A DNA stretch of 64,000 nt from Flavobacterium sp. (GTDB lineage: Bacteria > Bacteroidota > Bacteroidia > Flavobacteriales > Flavobacteriaceae), in NCBI RefSeq assembly GCF_027531705.1, contig NZ_JAPZSP010000004.1, forward strand, positions 1-64,000. The letters are read 5' to 3'. Positions 42,427 through 50,758 of the stretch are shown one piece after another; position 1 is the first letter of the stretch, and every line of letters begins with the position of its first letter. The notes beneath the pieces were generated by a model. That model saw only the letters and a list, made by a program, of their open reading frames with translations, was not told where the DNA came from and made no database searches. Made by a program: the position numbers and the translations under genes.

Positions 42427-45198
42427 ATGGATAGGTTTTCCTTTTTAAACGCAGCTCACACCGAATTTTTTGCCCAATTATACGACCAATATCTTGTAAA
42501 TCCTGATAGTGTTGAACCTAGTTGGCGTGCTTTCTTTCAAGGTTTTGACTTTGGAATGGCAACTTTCAACGAAGAAAACGCAGGCGAATATGTAGCTAAT
42601 TATGCTGCAACTTCAATTGATAACGGACAAGCTTCTGAAAAACTTCAAAAAGAATTTAATGTTCTTAAACTGATTGATGGTTACAGAACACGCGGACATC
42701 TTTTTACAGAAACTAATCCAGTTCGAGACAGAAGAACATATTTACCAAATTTAGATTTAGCTAATTTTGGACTTTCTGATGCTGATTTAAGTACAGTTTT
42801 TGATGCAGCCAAAGTAATTGGTCAGCAACCACAAACTTTAAAAGAAATTATTGGTCATCTTAAAAATGTGTACTGCCAACATATAGGTATTGAGTACATG
42901 TACATGAGAAAACCAGAAGTTATTCAGTGGATTCAAGATAGAATAAACATCAACGATAATCTTCCAAATTTTGACGGAGACCAAAAGAAACACATTTTAG
43001 GAAAATTAAACGAAGCGGTTTCTTTTGAAAATTTCCTTCATACAAAATATGTAGGTCAAAAACGTTTCTCGCTTGAAGGTGGCGAAAGTATTATTCCAGC
43101 ATTAGATGCTTTGATTGAAACCGCTGCTGAAAAAGGTGTAGAACATTTCGTTATGGGAATGGCACACAGAGGTAGATTAAATATTTTAGCAAACATTTTT
43201 GGAAAAGCAACACAAGATATTTTCTCAGAATTTGATGGAAAAGATTACGATAAAGAATATTTTGATGGTGACGTAAAATATCATTTAGGTTTAACTTCTG
43301 AAAGAAAAACCAAATCGGGTAAAAAAATCAATATTAATTTAGCTCCAAATCCTTCGCACCTTGAAACAGTTGGTGCAGTTATTGAAGGAATTGCTCGTGC
43401 TAAACAAGATAAATATACTCCAGACGATTTCTCTAAAGTATTACCAATTGCCGTTCACGGTGATGCAGCTGTTGCCGGACAAGGAATTGTTTACGAAATT
43501 GTTCAAATGGCTCAACTTGATGGTTACAAAACCGGTGGAACAATTCATATTGTAATTAACAATCAAGTTGGATTTACAACTAATTACCAAGATGCACGTT
43601 CGTCAGTTTATTGTACCGATGTTGCAAAAGTTACACTATCGCCAGTTCTTCATGTAAATGCTGATGATGCTGAAGCGGTTGTTCACGCAATGTTATTTGC
43701 TTTAGATTTCCGTATGCAGTTTGGTCGCGATGTATTTATCGATTTATTAGGATATAGAAAATATGGACATAACGAAGGTGATGAACCACGTTTTACACAA
43801 CCAGTTTTATATAAAATCATTGCTAAACATAGAAATCCAAGAGATATTTATGCTGAGAAATTGATTACTGATGGTATTGTTGATGCAGCTTATATTACCA
43901 AAATTGAAAACGAATACAAAGATAAATTAGATGAGAATCTTCAAGCATCTCGTAAAAAAGATTTGACGATAATCAAACCATTCTTGCAAGACGAATGGAA
44001 AGGATTTGAACAAGTTTCTGATGATGTTATGTTGCAAAAATTTGATACTAAATTTGATAAAAAGAAATTAGATCAAATAGCTAATGAAATTTCAACTTTA
44101 CCATCAGATAAAAAATTCATAAGCAAAATCACAAAAATTATCACCGATAGAAAAACAATGTATGATAACAATGTTATCGATTGGGGAACAGCTGAATCAC
44201 TTGCTTACGGTTCACTATTAACAGAAGGCTATGATGTTAGAATTTCAGGTCAAGATGTTGAAAGAGGAACATTTTCTCACCGTCATGCAGTTGTAAAAGT
44301 AGAAGATAGTGAAGAAGAAGTAGTTCTTTTAAATTCACTAAAAGATAAAAAAGGGAAGTTCAATGTGTTTAATTCTTTCCTTTCAGAATATGGTGTTTTA
44401 GGTTTTGATTATGGTTATGCATTGGCAAATCCAAACGCATTGACTATTTGGGAAGCACAGTTTGGTGATTTCTCTAATGGTGCACAAATCATGATTGACC
44501 AGTACATTTCATGTGGAGAAGACAAATGGAACAACCAAAATGGTATTGTTCTTTTATTGCCTCACGGATATGAAGGTCAAGGTGCAGAACACTCTTCGGC
44601 TAGAATGGAACGTTATTTACAACTTTGTGCACGCCACAATATGTATGTTGCCGATTGTACAACGCCAGCCAATTTCTATCACTTGTTGAGAAGACAAATG
44701 AAAACGAAATTCCGTAAACCATTAATCCATTTTTCACCAAAAAGTTTGTTGCGTCATCCATTGTGTGTTTCAACACAAGAAGAATTATACAACGGACAAT
44801 TTCAAGAAACAATTGATGACAGTTCAGTAGATAAGAAAAAAGTAAAAACAGTTGTTTTCGTTACCGGAAAATTCTACTACGATATACTTGCCGAAAGAGA
44901 AAAATTAGAAAGAAATGATGTAGCTTTGGTTCGTATTGAGCAATTATTTCCATTGCCAGTTGAACAATTAAAAGCAATTATTGCTAGTTATCCAAATGCT
45001 GATGATTATGTTTGGGCACAAGAAGAACCTAAAAACATGGGAGCTTATAGTTTCATGTTGATGAATTTCAATTTAGTGCCTTGGAGATTAGCTTCATTAA
45101 AAGCATACGCAGCACCAGCAGCTGGAAGTCACACTAGAGATAGAAGACGTCATGCTGATGCCATTAGAATGGTTTTTGATAAAAATTTATTTAGATAA
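42427..45198 (+). CDS. sucA: 2-oxoglutarate dehydrogenase E1 component
   Basis: A 923-residue thiamine-diphosphate enzyme of the TCA cycle, close to the usual 930. The ATG at 42427 (MDRFSFLNAAHTEFF) is chosen over a TTG at 42385 that overlaps the promoter. The N-terminal E2-binding segment, 'EKGVEHFVMGMAHRGRLNILAN', the ThDP motif 'HGDAAVAGQGIVYEIVQM', 'NNQVGFTTN' and the C-terminal transketolase domain ('ILLLPHGYEGQGAEHSSARMERYLQLC') are present. It decarboxylates 2-oxoglutarate and passes the succinyl group to the E2 lipoyl arm. The next gene, one base after its stop, is a toxin-antitoxin antitoxin instead of sucB. Confidence 0.97.
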   Translation: MDRFSFLNAAHTEFFAQLYDQYLVNPDSVEPSWRAFFQGFDFGMATFNEENAGEYVANYAATSIDNGQASEKLQKEFNVLKLIDGYRTRGHLFTETNPVRDRRTYLPNLDLANFGLSDADLSTVFDAAKVIGQQPQTLKEIIGHLKNVYCQHIGIEYMYMRKPEVIQWIQDRININDNLPNFDGDQKKHILGKLNEAVSFENFLHTKYVGQKRFSLEGGESIIPALDALIETAAEKGVEHFVMGMAHRGRLNILANIFGKATQDIFSEFDGKDYDKEYFDGDVKYHLGLTSERKTKSGKKININLAPNPSHLETVGAVIEGIARAKQDKYTPDDFSKVLPIAVHGDAAVAGQGIVYEIVQMAQLDGYKTGGTIHIVINNQVGFTTNYQDARSSVYCTDVAKVTLSPVLHVNADDAEAVVHAMLFALDFRMQFGRDVFIDLLGYRKYGHNEGDEPRFTQPVLYKIIAKHRNPRDIYAEKLITDGIVDAAYITKIENEYKDKLDENLQASRKKDLTIIKPFLQDEWKGFEQVSDDVMLQKFDTKFDKKKLDQIANEISTLPSDKKFISKITKIITDRKTMYDNNVIDWGTAESLAYGSLLTEGYDVRISGQDVERGTFSHRHAVVKVEDSEEEVVLLNSLKDKKGKFNVFNSFLSEYGVLGFDYGYALANPNALTIWEAQFGDFSNGAQIMIDQYISCGEDKWNNQNGIVLLLPHGYEGQGAEHSSARMERYLQLCARHNMYVADCTTPANFYHLLRRQMKTKFRKPLIHFSPKSLLRHPLCVSTQEELYNGQFQETIDDSSVDKKKVKTVVFVTGKFYYDILAEREKLERNDVALVRIEQLFPLPVEQLKAIIASYPNADDYVWAQEEPKNMGAYSFMLMNFNLVPWRLASLKAYAAPAAGSHTRDRRRHADAIRMVFDKNLFR

Positions 45199-45199
45199 A

Positions 45200-45502
45200 A
45201 TGCTTACAAAAAAGGACATATTTCAAACGATAATTGACCACAAAGACGAAATTAAAAGTTTTGGTGTTATAGAAATTGGTTTGTTTGGTTCTTATGTAAG
45301 AAATGAACAAACAGAAGATAGTGATATTGATTTCTTAGTTGATATAATTAAAGAGAAGAAAACTCTAAAAAATTATATTGATTTTTGTGATTTATTAGAA
45401 AATCTCTTTAAAAATAATAAAATTGATATTGTTTCTAAAAAAGGATTAAGTGAATTTATTGGACCACATATTTTAAAAGAGGTAGATTATGTCAAAATCT
45501 GA
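45200..45502 (+). CDS. mntA: MntA-type minimal nucleotidyltransferase (antitoxin)
   Basis: A 100-residue protein beginning MLTKKDIFQT, one base after the sucA stop. A longer frame runs back inside sucA and is not real. It carries an exact GSX10DXD motif (Gly30-Ser31, Asp42-Ile43-Asp44) of MNT antitoxins. In the characterised HepT-MntA (type VII) systems, MntA neutralises HepT by adding AMP units near its active site. Its gene overlaps the HEPN gene by 14 bp, so they are translationally coupled. The order antitoxin then toxin is inverted from Shewanella hepT-mntA. Insertion into the sucA-sucB operon implies constitutive co-expression with a central metabolic gene. Confidence 0.92.
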   Translation: MLTKKDIFQTIIDHKDEIKSFGVIEIGLFGSYVRNEQTEDSDIDFLVDIIKEKKTLKNYIDFCDLLENLFKNNKIDIVSKKGLSEFIGPHILKEVDYVKI

Positions 45503-45839
45503 TGAGATAGAATTCATAAAGCACATTTTTATAGAAATAAACTATATTCAAACTATAGTTGAAAAGTTAGATGAAGAAGAATTTTACAATGATGAAACTT
45601 TAAAAAGAGCTATAACAAGAGCTTTAGAGATTATTGGTGAAGCAACAAAAAATTTGAATCAAGATTTTAGATTAAAATATAATTCTATTCCGTGGAGTTA
45701 CATGGCAAAATTGAGAGATAAAATTATTCATCATTATCAAGGAGTAGATTATGAGACTATTTGGAATATAATCACACAAGAAATTCCTGAATTGCATTTT
45801 CAAATTGAACAAATAATAAAAGAACACGATAATAAATAA
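45489..45839 (+). CDS. hepT: HepT-type HEPN toxin (DUF86 ribonuclease)
   Basis: A 116-residue helical HEPN protein. The RX4HXY catalytic motif is intact at Arg76, His81 and Tyr83 ('RDKIIHHY'). Such proteins are metal-independent ribonucleases that cut tRNA or mRNA and are held in check by MntA. The conserved 'ALEIIGEATKNL' helix lies before the motif. It overlaps mntA by 14 bp. It is followed by octamer repeats and a relic of the sucB start. Toxicity in this strain has not been shown. Confidence 0.92.
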   Translation: MSKSDEIEFIKHIFIEINYIQTIVEKLDEEEFYNDETLKRAITRALEIIGEATKNLNQDFRLKYNSIPWSYMAKLRDKIIHHYQGVDYETIWNIITQEIPELHFQIEQIIKEHDNK

Positions 45840-45858
45840 TTATATAATTTTCAGAATA

Positions 45859-45901
45859 AACTTTTAAACTTTTAAACTTTTAAACCTGAAACTTTAAACT
45901 A
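45859..45901. repeat. AAACTTTT octamer repeats after hepT
   Basis: Three tandem AAACTTTT octamers followed by AAACCTG and AAACTTTAAAC. They belong to the same 8-bp family as 35009-35085 and 38995-39030. Confidence 0.7.
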
Positions 45902-45908
45902 AAAGAAT

Positions 45909-45947
45909 ATGATTTTAGAAATGAAAGTGCCTTCACCAGGCATTTGA
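45909..45947 (+). pseudogene. Relic of the sucB 5' end
   Basis: This codes M-I-L-E-M-K-V-P-S-P-G-I then stop. Its first 33 bases match the true sucB start (46011-46043) at 28 positions, and all five differences are silent third-codon changes. It is either a remnant of a duplicated gene start or a short leader peptide. The silent-only divergence suggests it came from a related, functional sucB allele. Confidence 0.82.
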
Positions 45948-45959
45948 AATTAAAAGGAG

Positions 45960-45976
45960 GACAGCCAGTGGCTGTC
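45960..45976. repeat. GACAGCC-AGT-GGCTGTC hairpin upstream of sucB
   Basis: A perfect 7-bp GC-rich stem with a 3-base loop, sitting in a 69-bp stretch between the sucB start relic and the real start, 34 bp before the ATG. It would fold in the RNA ahead of sucB. There is no T-tract, so it is not a standard terminator. Confidence 0.75.
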
Positions 45977-46010
45977 AGGTAAATATAAAATAACATCAAA
46001 AATTATACAT

Positions 46011-47231
46011 ATGATATTAGAGATGAAAGTCCCATCACCAGGAGAGTCTATAAAAGAAGTTGAAATTGCTACTTGGTTAGTAAAAGATGGCGATTATGTA
46101 GAAAAAGACCAAGCGATTGCTGAAGTAGATTCAGATAAAGCAACACTAGAATTGCCAGCTGAAGCAAGCGGAATTATTACTCTAAAAGCAGAAGAAGGTG
46201 ATGCAGTAGCTGTTGGAGCAGTAGTTTGTTTAATTGACACAAGTGCAGCTAAACCATCAGGTGATGCACCAGCACCATCAAAAGAAGAAGCGAAACCAGT
46301 TGTTGAAGCTCCAAAAGCTGAGGTAAAAGCGGCTCCAGTTGCAGAAAAAACATATGCTACACAAACGCCTTCACCAGCTGCTAAAAAAATATTAGACGAG
46401 AAAAATATCCAACCAACTGAAATCGTTGGAACAGGAAAAGGTGGAAGAATCACTAAAGATGATGCTGTAAATGCAGTACCATCAATGGGAACTCCAACTG
46501 GTGGAACTCGTGGTTCTGAGAGAACAAAATTATCAATGTTGCGTCGTAAAGTTGCTGAAAGATTGGTTTCTGCTAAAAACGAAACAGCTATGTTAACAAC
46601 GTTCAATGAAGTTGACATGACAGCTATCTATGCTTTAAGAGCTGAATATAAAGATGCTTTTAAAGAAAAACACGGACTAGGTTTAGGTTTCATGTCTTTC
46701 TTTACTAAAGCAGTTACAAGAGCTTTACAATTATTCCCAGACGTGAACTCAATGATTGATGGTCAAGAGAAAATTTCTTATGATTTCTGTGATATTTCTG
46801 TTGCAGTTTCTGGTCCAAAAGGATTAATGGTTCCTGTAATGAGAAATGCTGAAACATTATCATTTAGAGGTGTTGAAGCTGAAATCAAAAGATTAGCAAT
46901 TCGTGCTCGTGACGGACAAATTACTGTTGATGAAATGACAGGTGGAACATTCACTATTTCAAATGGTGGTGTTTTCGGAAGTATGTTGTCAACGCCAATT
47001 ATCAATCCTCCTCAATCAGGAATTCTTGGAATGCATAATGTGGTTGATAGAGCTATCGTGAAAAACGGTCAAATAGTTATCGCTCCAGTAATGTATGTTG
47101 CTTTATCTTATGATCACAGAATCATTGACGGACGTGAGTCAGTAGGTTTCTTGGTTGCAGTAAAAGAAGCTTTAGAAAACCCAGTAGAACATTTAATGGG
47201 CGGAAATGCTAAAAAAGCATTAGAATTGTAA
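46011..47231 (+). CDS. sucB: 2-oxoglutarate dehydrogenase E2 (dihydrolipoamide succinyltransferase)
   Basis: A 406-residue E2 subunit. The lipoyl domain has Lys43 in 'VDSDKATLELP'. An alanine/proline-rich linker (about 78-113) leads to the E3/E1-binding domain ('PSPAAKKILDEKNIQPTEIVGTGKGGRITKDDAVNAV'). The catalytic domain ends with 'SYDHRIIDGRESVGF' (His369, Asp373). It transfers succinyl groups from the lipoyl arm to CoA. Its partner sucA lies 812 bp upstream, beyond the MntA-HepT module and a relic of its own 5' end. A terminator follows. Confidence 0.97.
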   Translation: MILEMKVPSPGESIKEVEIATWLVKDGDYVEKDQAIAEVDSDKATLELPAEASGIITLKAEEGDAVAVGAVVCLIDTSAAKPSGDAPAPSKEEAKPVVEAPKAEVKAAPVAEKTYATQTPSPAAKKILDEKNIQPTEIVGTGKGGRITKDDAVNAVPSMGTPTGGTRGSERTKLSMLRRKVAERLVSAKNETAMLTTFNEVDMTAIYALRAEYKDAFKEKHGLGLGFMSFFTKAVTRALQLFPDVNSMIDGQEKISYDFCDISVAVSGPKGLMVPVMRNAETLSFRGVEAEIKRLAIRARDGQITVDEMTGGTFTISNGGVFGSMLSTPIINPPQSGILGMHNVVDRAIVKNGQIVIAPVMYVALSYDHRIIDGRESVGFLVAVKEALENPVEHLMGGNAKKALEL

Positions 47232-47251
47232 TAAATTAAAATTCCAAATAC

Positions 47252-47286
47252 AAATCCCAAATTCTATATAGAGTTTGGGATTTTTT
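47252..47286 (+). terminator. Rho-independent terminator of the sucA-sucB unit
   Basis: AAATCCCAAA (47252-47261) pairs with TTTGGGATTT (47274-47283), followed by T. It lies 21 bp after the sucB stop. Confidence 0.88.
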
Positions 47287-47318
47287 CGTTTATTTGCGTT
47301 CACTAACCAATATTTTTT

Positions 47319-48530
47319 ATGGCATCAAACAAAAAATCGGCAGCAATAGGTTTTATTTTTATAACCATGCTTATCGATATTACAGGTTGGGGAATTATTA
47401 TTCCTGTGATTCCTAAATTAATTAAAGAACTAATTCATGGAGATATTAGTGAAGCTGCTAAAATTGGAGGTTGGTTAACTTTTGCATATGCTATAACGCA
47501 ATTCATTTTTGCACCATTAGTTGGAAATTTAAGCGATAAATTTGGTAGAAGACCAATTATCTTGATTTCGCTTTTCGCCTTTTCAATGGATTATTTATTG
47601 TTAGCTTTTGCTCCAACCATCACATGGATTTTCATTGGAAGAATTATTGCAGGTATTACAGGTGCAAGTATTACAACAGCTTCAGCTTATATTGCCGATG
47701 TCAGCACACCAGAAAACAGAGCCAAAAACTTTGGAATGATTGGTGCTGCTTTCGGATTAGGATTTATAATTGGACCCGTAATTGGTGGACTTTTAGGACA
47801 ATATGGTTCGAGAGTTCCATTCTATGCAGCAGCAGTTTTATGTTTGTTGAACTTTCTTTATGGTTATTTTATTTTACCCGAATCATTATCAAAAGACAAT
47901 CGAAGAGAGTTTAGTTTGAAAAGAGCTAATCCAATTGGTGCTTTTATGAATTTGAGAAAATATCCAAAGTTAATAGGTCTTGTAGTTTCTATTTTCTTGC
48001 TGTATACAGCTTCACATGCTGTTCATAGCAATTGGAGTTATTTTACCATGTACAAATTCAATTGGGATGAAAAAATGGTAGGGATTTCACTAGGAGCCAT
48101 CGGTCTTTTAGTTGGAATTGTACAAGGCGGATTAATAAGATGGATTAACCCAAAATTAGGAAACGAAAAAAGTATTTATGTTGGAATGGCACTTTATACC
48201 GTTGGGATGTTTCTTTTTGCAACAGCAACAGAAAGCTGGATGATGTTTGCCTTTCTAATTCCCTATTGTCTTGGTGGAATTGCTGGACCAGCGATGCAAG
48301 CTGTAATTTCGAGTCAAGTTCCTGCCAACGAACAAGGAGAGATTCAAGGAACACTTTCTAGTTTGATGAGTGCTTCTGCAATTGTTGGACCGCCAATGAT
48401 GTCAACCGTTTTTTATTATTTTACTCACAAGGATGCTCCGTTTCAATTTGCTGGCGCACCGTTTGTTCTTGGAGGAATTTTGATGTTATTGAGTACAATT
48501 ATTGCTTATTTTTCATTTAAAAAGAAATAA
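47319..48530 (+). CDS. MFS transporter, TetA-like drug exporter family
   Basis: A 403-residue major facilitator protein with about 12 transmembrane helices. The first helix carries '[16 protein letters not shown]'; motif A '[16 protein letters not shown]' lies between TM2 and TM3, and '[16 protein letters not shown]' is like the antiporter motif C region. The closest family is TCR/Tet-like proton antiporters (DHA1), which export drugs. Its real substrate cannot be told, and it should not be read as proven tetracycline resistance. Its stop abuts a duplicated copy of the tRNA-Leu 3' end. Confidence 0.9.
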   Translation: MASNKKSAAIGFIFITMLIDITGWGIIIPVIPKLIKELIHGDISEAAKIGGWLTFAYAITQFIFAPLVGNLSDKFGRRPIILISLFAFSMDYLLLAFAPTITWIFIGRIIAGITGASITTASAYIADVSTPENRAKNFGMIGAAFGLGFIIGPVIGGLLGQYGSRVPFYAAAVLCLLNFLYGYFILPESLSKDNRREFSLKRANPIGAFMNLRKYPKLIGLVVSIFLLYTASHAVHSNWSYFTMYKFNWDEKMVGISLGAIGLLVGIVQGGLIRWINPKLGNEKSIYVGMALYTVGMFLFATATESWMMFAFLIPYCLGGIAGPAMQAVISSQVPANEQGEIQGTLSSLMSASAIVGPPMMSTVFYYFTHKDAPFQFAGAPFVLGGILMLLSTIIAYFSFKKK

Positions 48531-48586
48531 AAAAACAAAAAACCGCAACTATCAAGTTACGGTTTCTTAAAGTACCCGGAGCCGGA
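48530..48586 (-). repeat. Duplicate of the tRNA-Leu 3' end and terminator
   Basis: 57 bp matching 48622-48678 with 2 differences. It includes the terminator hairpin (48540-48565) and the last 14 bases of the tRNA gene (48573-48586), after which the match stops abruptly. It resembles an attachment-site duplication left by integration at a tRNA 3' end, but only 35 bp (48587-48621) separate the two copies and no integrase is near. Confidence 0.85.
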
Positions 48587-48625
48587 GGAACATTAAAATG
48601 TTTGACTCCTACGTTTTTTCTAAAA

Positions 48626-48657
48626 AACAAAAAACCGCAACAATTAAGTTACGGTTT
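48626..48657 (-). terminator. Terminator of tRNA-Leu
   Basis: AAACCGCAAC (48632-48641) / GTTACGGTTT (48648-48657), 10 bp with one G-T pair, followed by T on the minus strand. It lies 7 bp after the tRNA end. Confidence 0.85.
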
Positions 48658-48664
48658 CTTAAAG

Positions 48665-48744
48665 TACCCGGAGCCGGATTCGAACCGGCACGGTTTCCCA
48701 CAGGTGTTTGAGACCAGCGCGTCTACCAATTCCGCCATCCGGGC
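48665..48744 (-). tRNA. tRNA-Leu (anticodon CAA)
   Basis: On the minus strand, GCCCGGA pairs with TCCGGGT (acceptor), the D-arm carries GGTAGACGC, the anticodon loop is CTCAAAC giving CAA (reads UUG), and the T-arm is GCCGG-TTCGAAT-CCGGC. The length is 80 bases with a short class II variable arm and a discriminator A. The CCA end is not encoded. A -7-like TACATTTG lies at 48822-48829. Confidence 0.93.
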
Positions 48745-48821
48745 TTAGCAGACAAGAAATAACAATTGCTATTTCAACGCGATAAAGAAATGAAAAAATC
48801 TCTTTATCCTTTAACACGGTG

Positions 48822-48829
48822 CAAATGTA
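48822..48829 (-). promoter_or_regulatory. Putative -7 element TACATTTG for tRNA-Leu
   Basis: The plus strand reads CAAATGTA. It lies 77 bp upstream of the mature tRNA 5' end. A GATAAAGA/TCTTTATC inverted pair (48781-48808) lies in the presumed leader. Confidence 0.5.
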
Positions 48830-48894
48830 AAAAATAATATTTCATTTTCTAAAAAATTACTGAGAAATATCCTTTCAAACTTGATTTTTATTTC

Positions 48895-48902
48895 TAAATT
48901 TG
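48895..48902 (+). promoter_or_regulatory. Putative -7 element TAAATTTG for prs
   Basis: It lies 111 bp before the prs ATG, giving a long leader (about 48909-49013) in which I see no clear riboswitch fold. Divergent from the tRNA-Leu promoter. Confidence 0.45.
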
Positions 48903-49013
48903 CACCTCGGTAAAACGACACACAACTAACTAACTACATTCGAGACATTTATATGATTTAGATTTTCTGAAGTCTATGTTTATAAACTATCGAAATTAAA
49001 CAAAAAAAATAAA

Positions 49014-49955
49014 ATGTCGCATCTAGAACCAGAAGCAAAGATTTTTGCGTGTTCGCAAAGTGTACATTTAGCCGAACAAATAGCCAAAAACTATGGTGTT
49101 CCGCTAGGTAAAGTTACGTTCTCTAAATTTAGTGATGGTGAGTTTCAACCTTCTTTTGAGGAATCAATTAGAGGATTACGCGTTTTTATTGTTTGTTCCA
49201 CTTTTCCAAGTGCAGACAATTTGATGGAGCTTTTATTAATGATTGATGCTGCAAAAAGAGCATCTGCAAGACATATAACTCCTGTAATTCCTTATTTTGG
49301 TTACGCAAGACAAGATAGAAAAGACAAGCCAAGAGTTCCAATTGGAGCAAAACTTATTGCAAAATTGCTAGAAACAGCAGGCGCAACAAGAATTATGACA
49401 ATGGACTTACATGCGGATCAAATTCAAGGTTTTTTTGAACAACCTGTTGACCACTTGTTTGCCTCGACCATATTTTTGCCGTATGTAAAAAGTTTAAATC
49501 TTGAAAATTTAACTATTGCATCGCCAGATATGGGTGGTTCTAAAAGAGCTTATGCCTATTCTAAATTTTTAGAATCTGATGTGGTAATTTGTTACAAACA
49601 GAGAAAAGCTGCCAACATAATCGACACAATGGAGTTGATTGGTGAAGTGAAAGGAAGAAATGTTGTGCTGGTAGATGACATGATTGACACTGGAGGAACA
49701 TTGGCGAAAGCTGCTGATCTTATGATTGAAAAAGGCGCGTTAAGTGTAAGAGCAATTTGTACACACGCCATTTTATCGGGTGATGCTTATGAAAAAATTG
49801 AGAATTCTAAGTTAAGCGAATTGATTGTAACTGATTCAATTCCTTTAAAGAAAGAATCAAAAAAAATAAGAGTGGTGAGTTGTGCGCCTCTTTTTGCAGA
49901 AGTTATGCATATGGTACAACACAACAATTCTATAAGCGGTAAGTTTTTAATGTAA
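49014..49955 (+). CDS. prs: Ribose-phosphate pyrophosphokinase
   Basis: A 313-residue PRPP synthetase of class I. 'FSDGEFQPSFEESIRG' matches the N-terminal effector region. 'YFGYARQDRKDKPRVPIGAKLIAKLLETAG' is the flexible ATP-binding loop region. 'MDLHADQIQGFF' carries the conserved His, and 'NVVLVDDMIDTGGTL' is the PRPP-binding loop. It makes PRPP from ribose 5-phosphate and ATP for nucleotide, histidine and tryptophan synthesis. rplY lies 100 bp downstream on the same strand, an arrangement common in the phylum. Confidence 0.98.
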   Translation: MSHLEPEAKIFACSQSVHLAEQIAKNYGVPLGKVTFSKFSDGEFQPSFEESIRGLRVFIVCSTFPSADNLMELLLMIDAAKRASARHITPVIPYFGYARQDRKDKPRVPIGAKLIAKLLETAGATRIMTMDLHADQIQGFFEQPVDHLFASTIFLPYVKSLNLENLTIASPDMGGSKRAYAYSKFLESDVVICYKQRKAANIIDTMELIGEVKGRNVVLVDDMIDTGGTLAKAADLMIEKGALSVRAICTHAILSGDAYEKIENSKLSELIVTDSIPLKKESKKIRVVSCAPLFAEVMHMVQHNNSISGKFLM

Positions 49956-50055
49956 AACTAGAACCTTATAAATAATGAAAATTTTGAAATTGATTTTTGA
50001 AATTGACATTGCTATTGAAAAGAATTTTTATAATTATTAACTATATATTTTTACA

Positions 50056-50661
50056 ATGAAATCGATTACAATTAAAGGATCAGAAAGAGAAAGCGTGGGC
50101 AAGGTAGCAACCAAAGCGGTACGTAATGCTGGAGCGGTTCCTTGCGTTATTTACGGAGGAAATCAACCAGTTCATTTTTCAGCAGAAGAAAAAGAATTTA
50201 AAAGCTTGGTTTACACTCCAAACGCACACACAGTTGTGATTGATTTGGGTGGTAAAAAATTCAATGCAATTCTTCAAGATATTCAGGTTCACCCTGTATC
50301 TGACAAGATTTTACACATTGACTTCTTCGAATTGAAAGATGACAAAGAAATCATCATGGAAGTTCCTGTAAAAGTAACTGGAACATCTCCAGGTGTACTT
50401 TTAGGAGGAGTTTTAAACTTAAACCAACGTAGATTAAAAGTAAAAGCTTTACCTAAAAATCTTCCTGATTTTGTTGAAGCTAACATTTCTGAACTTCAAA
50501 TGGGTAATAAGTTATATGTAACTAAATTGCCTGTAAACAATTTTAAATTAATGCACCCAGACAATACAGTAGTTTGTCAAGTGAAGATTTCACGTGCTGC
50601 GATGAAAGCTGCTCAAGAAGCTGCAAAAGCAGAAAAAGGTGGAGCAAAAAAGAAAAAATAA
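50056..50661 (+). CDS. rplY: 50S ribosomal protein L25/general stress protein Ctc
   Basis: A 201-residue protein with the L25 beta-barrel (about residues 1-95, '[20 protein letters not shown]') that binds 5S rRNA, and the TL5/Ctc-type C-terminal domain (about 100-180). It ends in a basic tail (KKKK). It is therefore the long Ctc form, against the 94-residue E. coli L25. It follows prs and ends with a strong terminator. Confidence 0.96.
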   Translation: MKSITIKGSERESVGKVATKAVRNAGAVPCVIYGGNQPVHFSAEEKEFKSLVYTPNAHTVVIDLGGKKFNAILQDIQVHPVSDKILHIDFFELKDDKEIIMEVPVKVTGTSPGVLLGGVLNLNQRRLKVKALPKNLPDFVEANISELQMGNKLYVTKLPVNNFKLMHPDNTVVCQVKISRAAMKAAQEAAKAEKGGAKKKK

Positions 50662-50681
50662 TTCACGTTATTAATTCAACT

Positions 50682-50713
50682 AAACATCCCGTAATTTGCG
50701 GGATGTTTTTTTT
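50682..50713 (+). terminator. Terminator of prs-rplY
   Basis: AAACATCCCG (50682-50691) / CGGGATGTTT (50699-50708) with continuing T to 50713, 20 bp after the rplY stop. Confidence 0.92.
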
Positions 50714-50758
50714 ATACCCTATTTTGAGTTACTTTTATAGTCCACTAAAAAATTTATT

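Noticed and set aside
45152-45199. Longer MntA beginning inside sucA
   Set aside because: It would overlap the sucA coding region. The ATG at 45200 gives the normal family length and directly follows the sucA stop.
47319-48530. Tetracycline resistance gene
   Set aside because: The protein is a Tet-like MFS exporter only by family. Sequence alone does not establish tetracycline as a substrate, and many chromosomal homologs have other roles.
48530-48586. A second, degenerate tRNA gene beside tRNA-Leu
   Set aside because: Only the last 14 bases of the tRNA are present; there is no anticodon arm, D-arm or 5' acceptor strand. It is a duplicated 3' end and terminator.
48903-49013. Riboswitch in the prs leader
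   Set aside because: The leader is about 110 bases and AU-rich. I saw only a small hairpin and none of the conserved cores of known purine, PRPP or ppGpp riboswitches.
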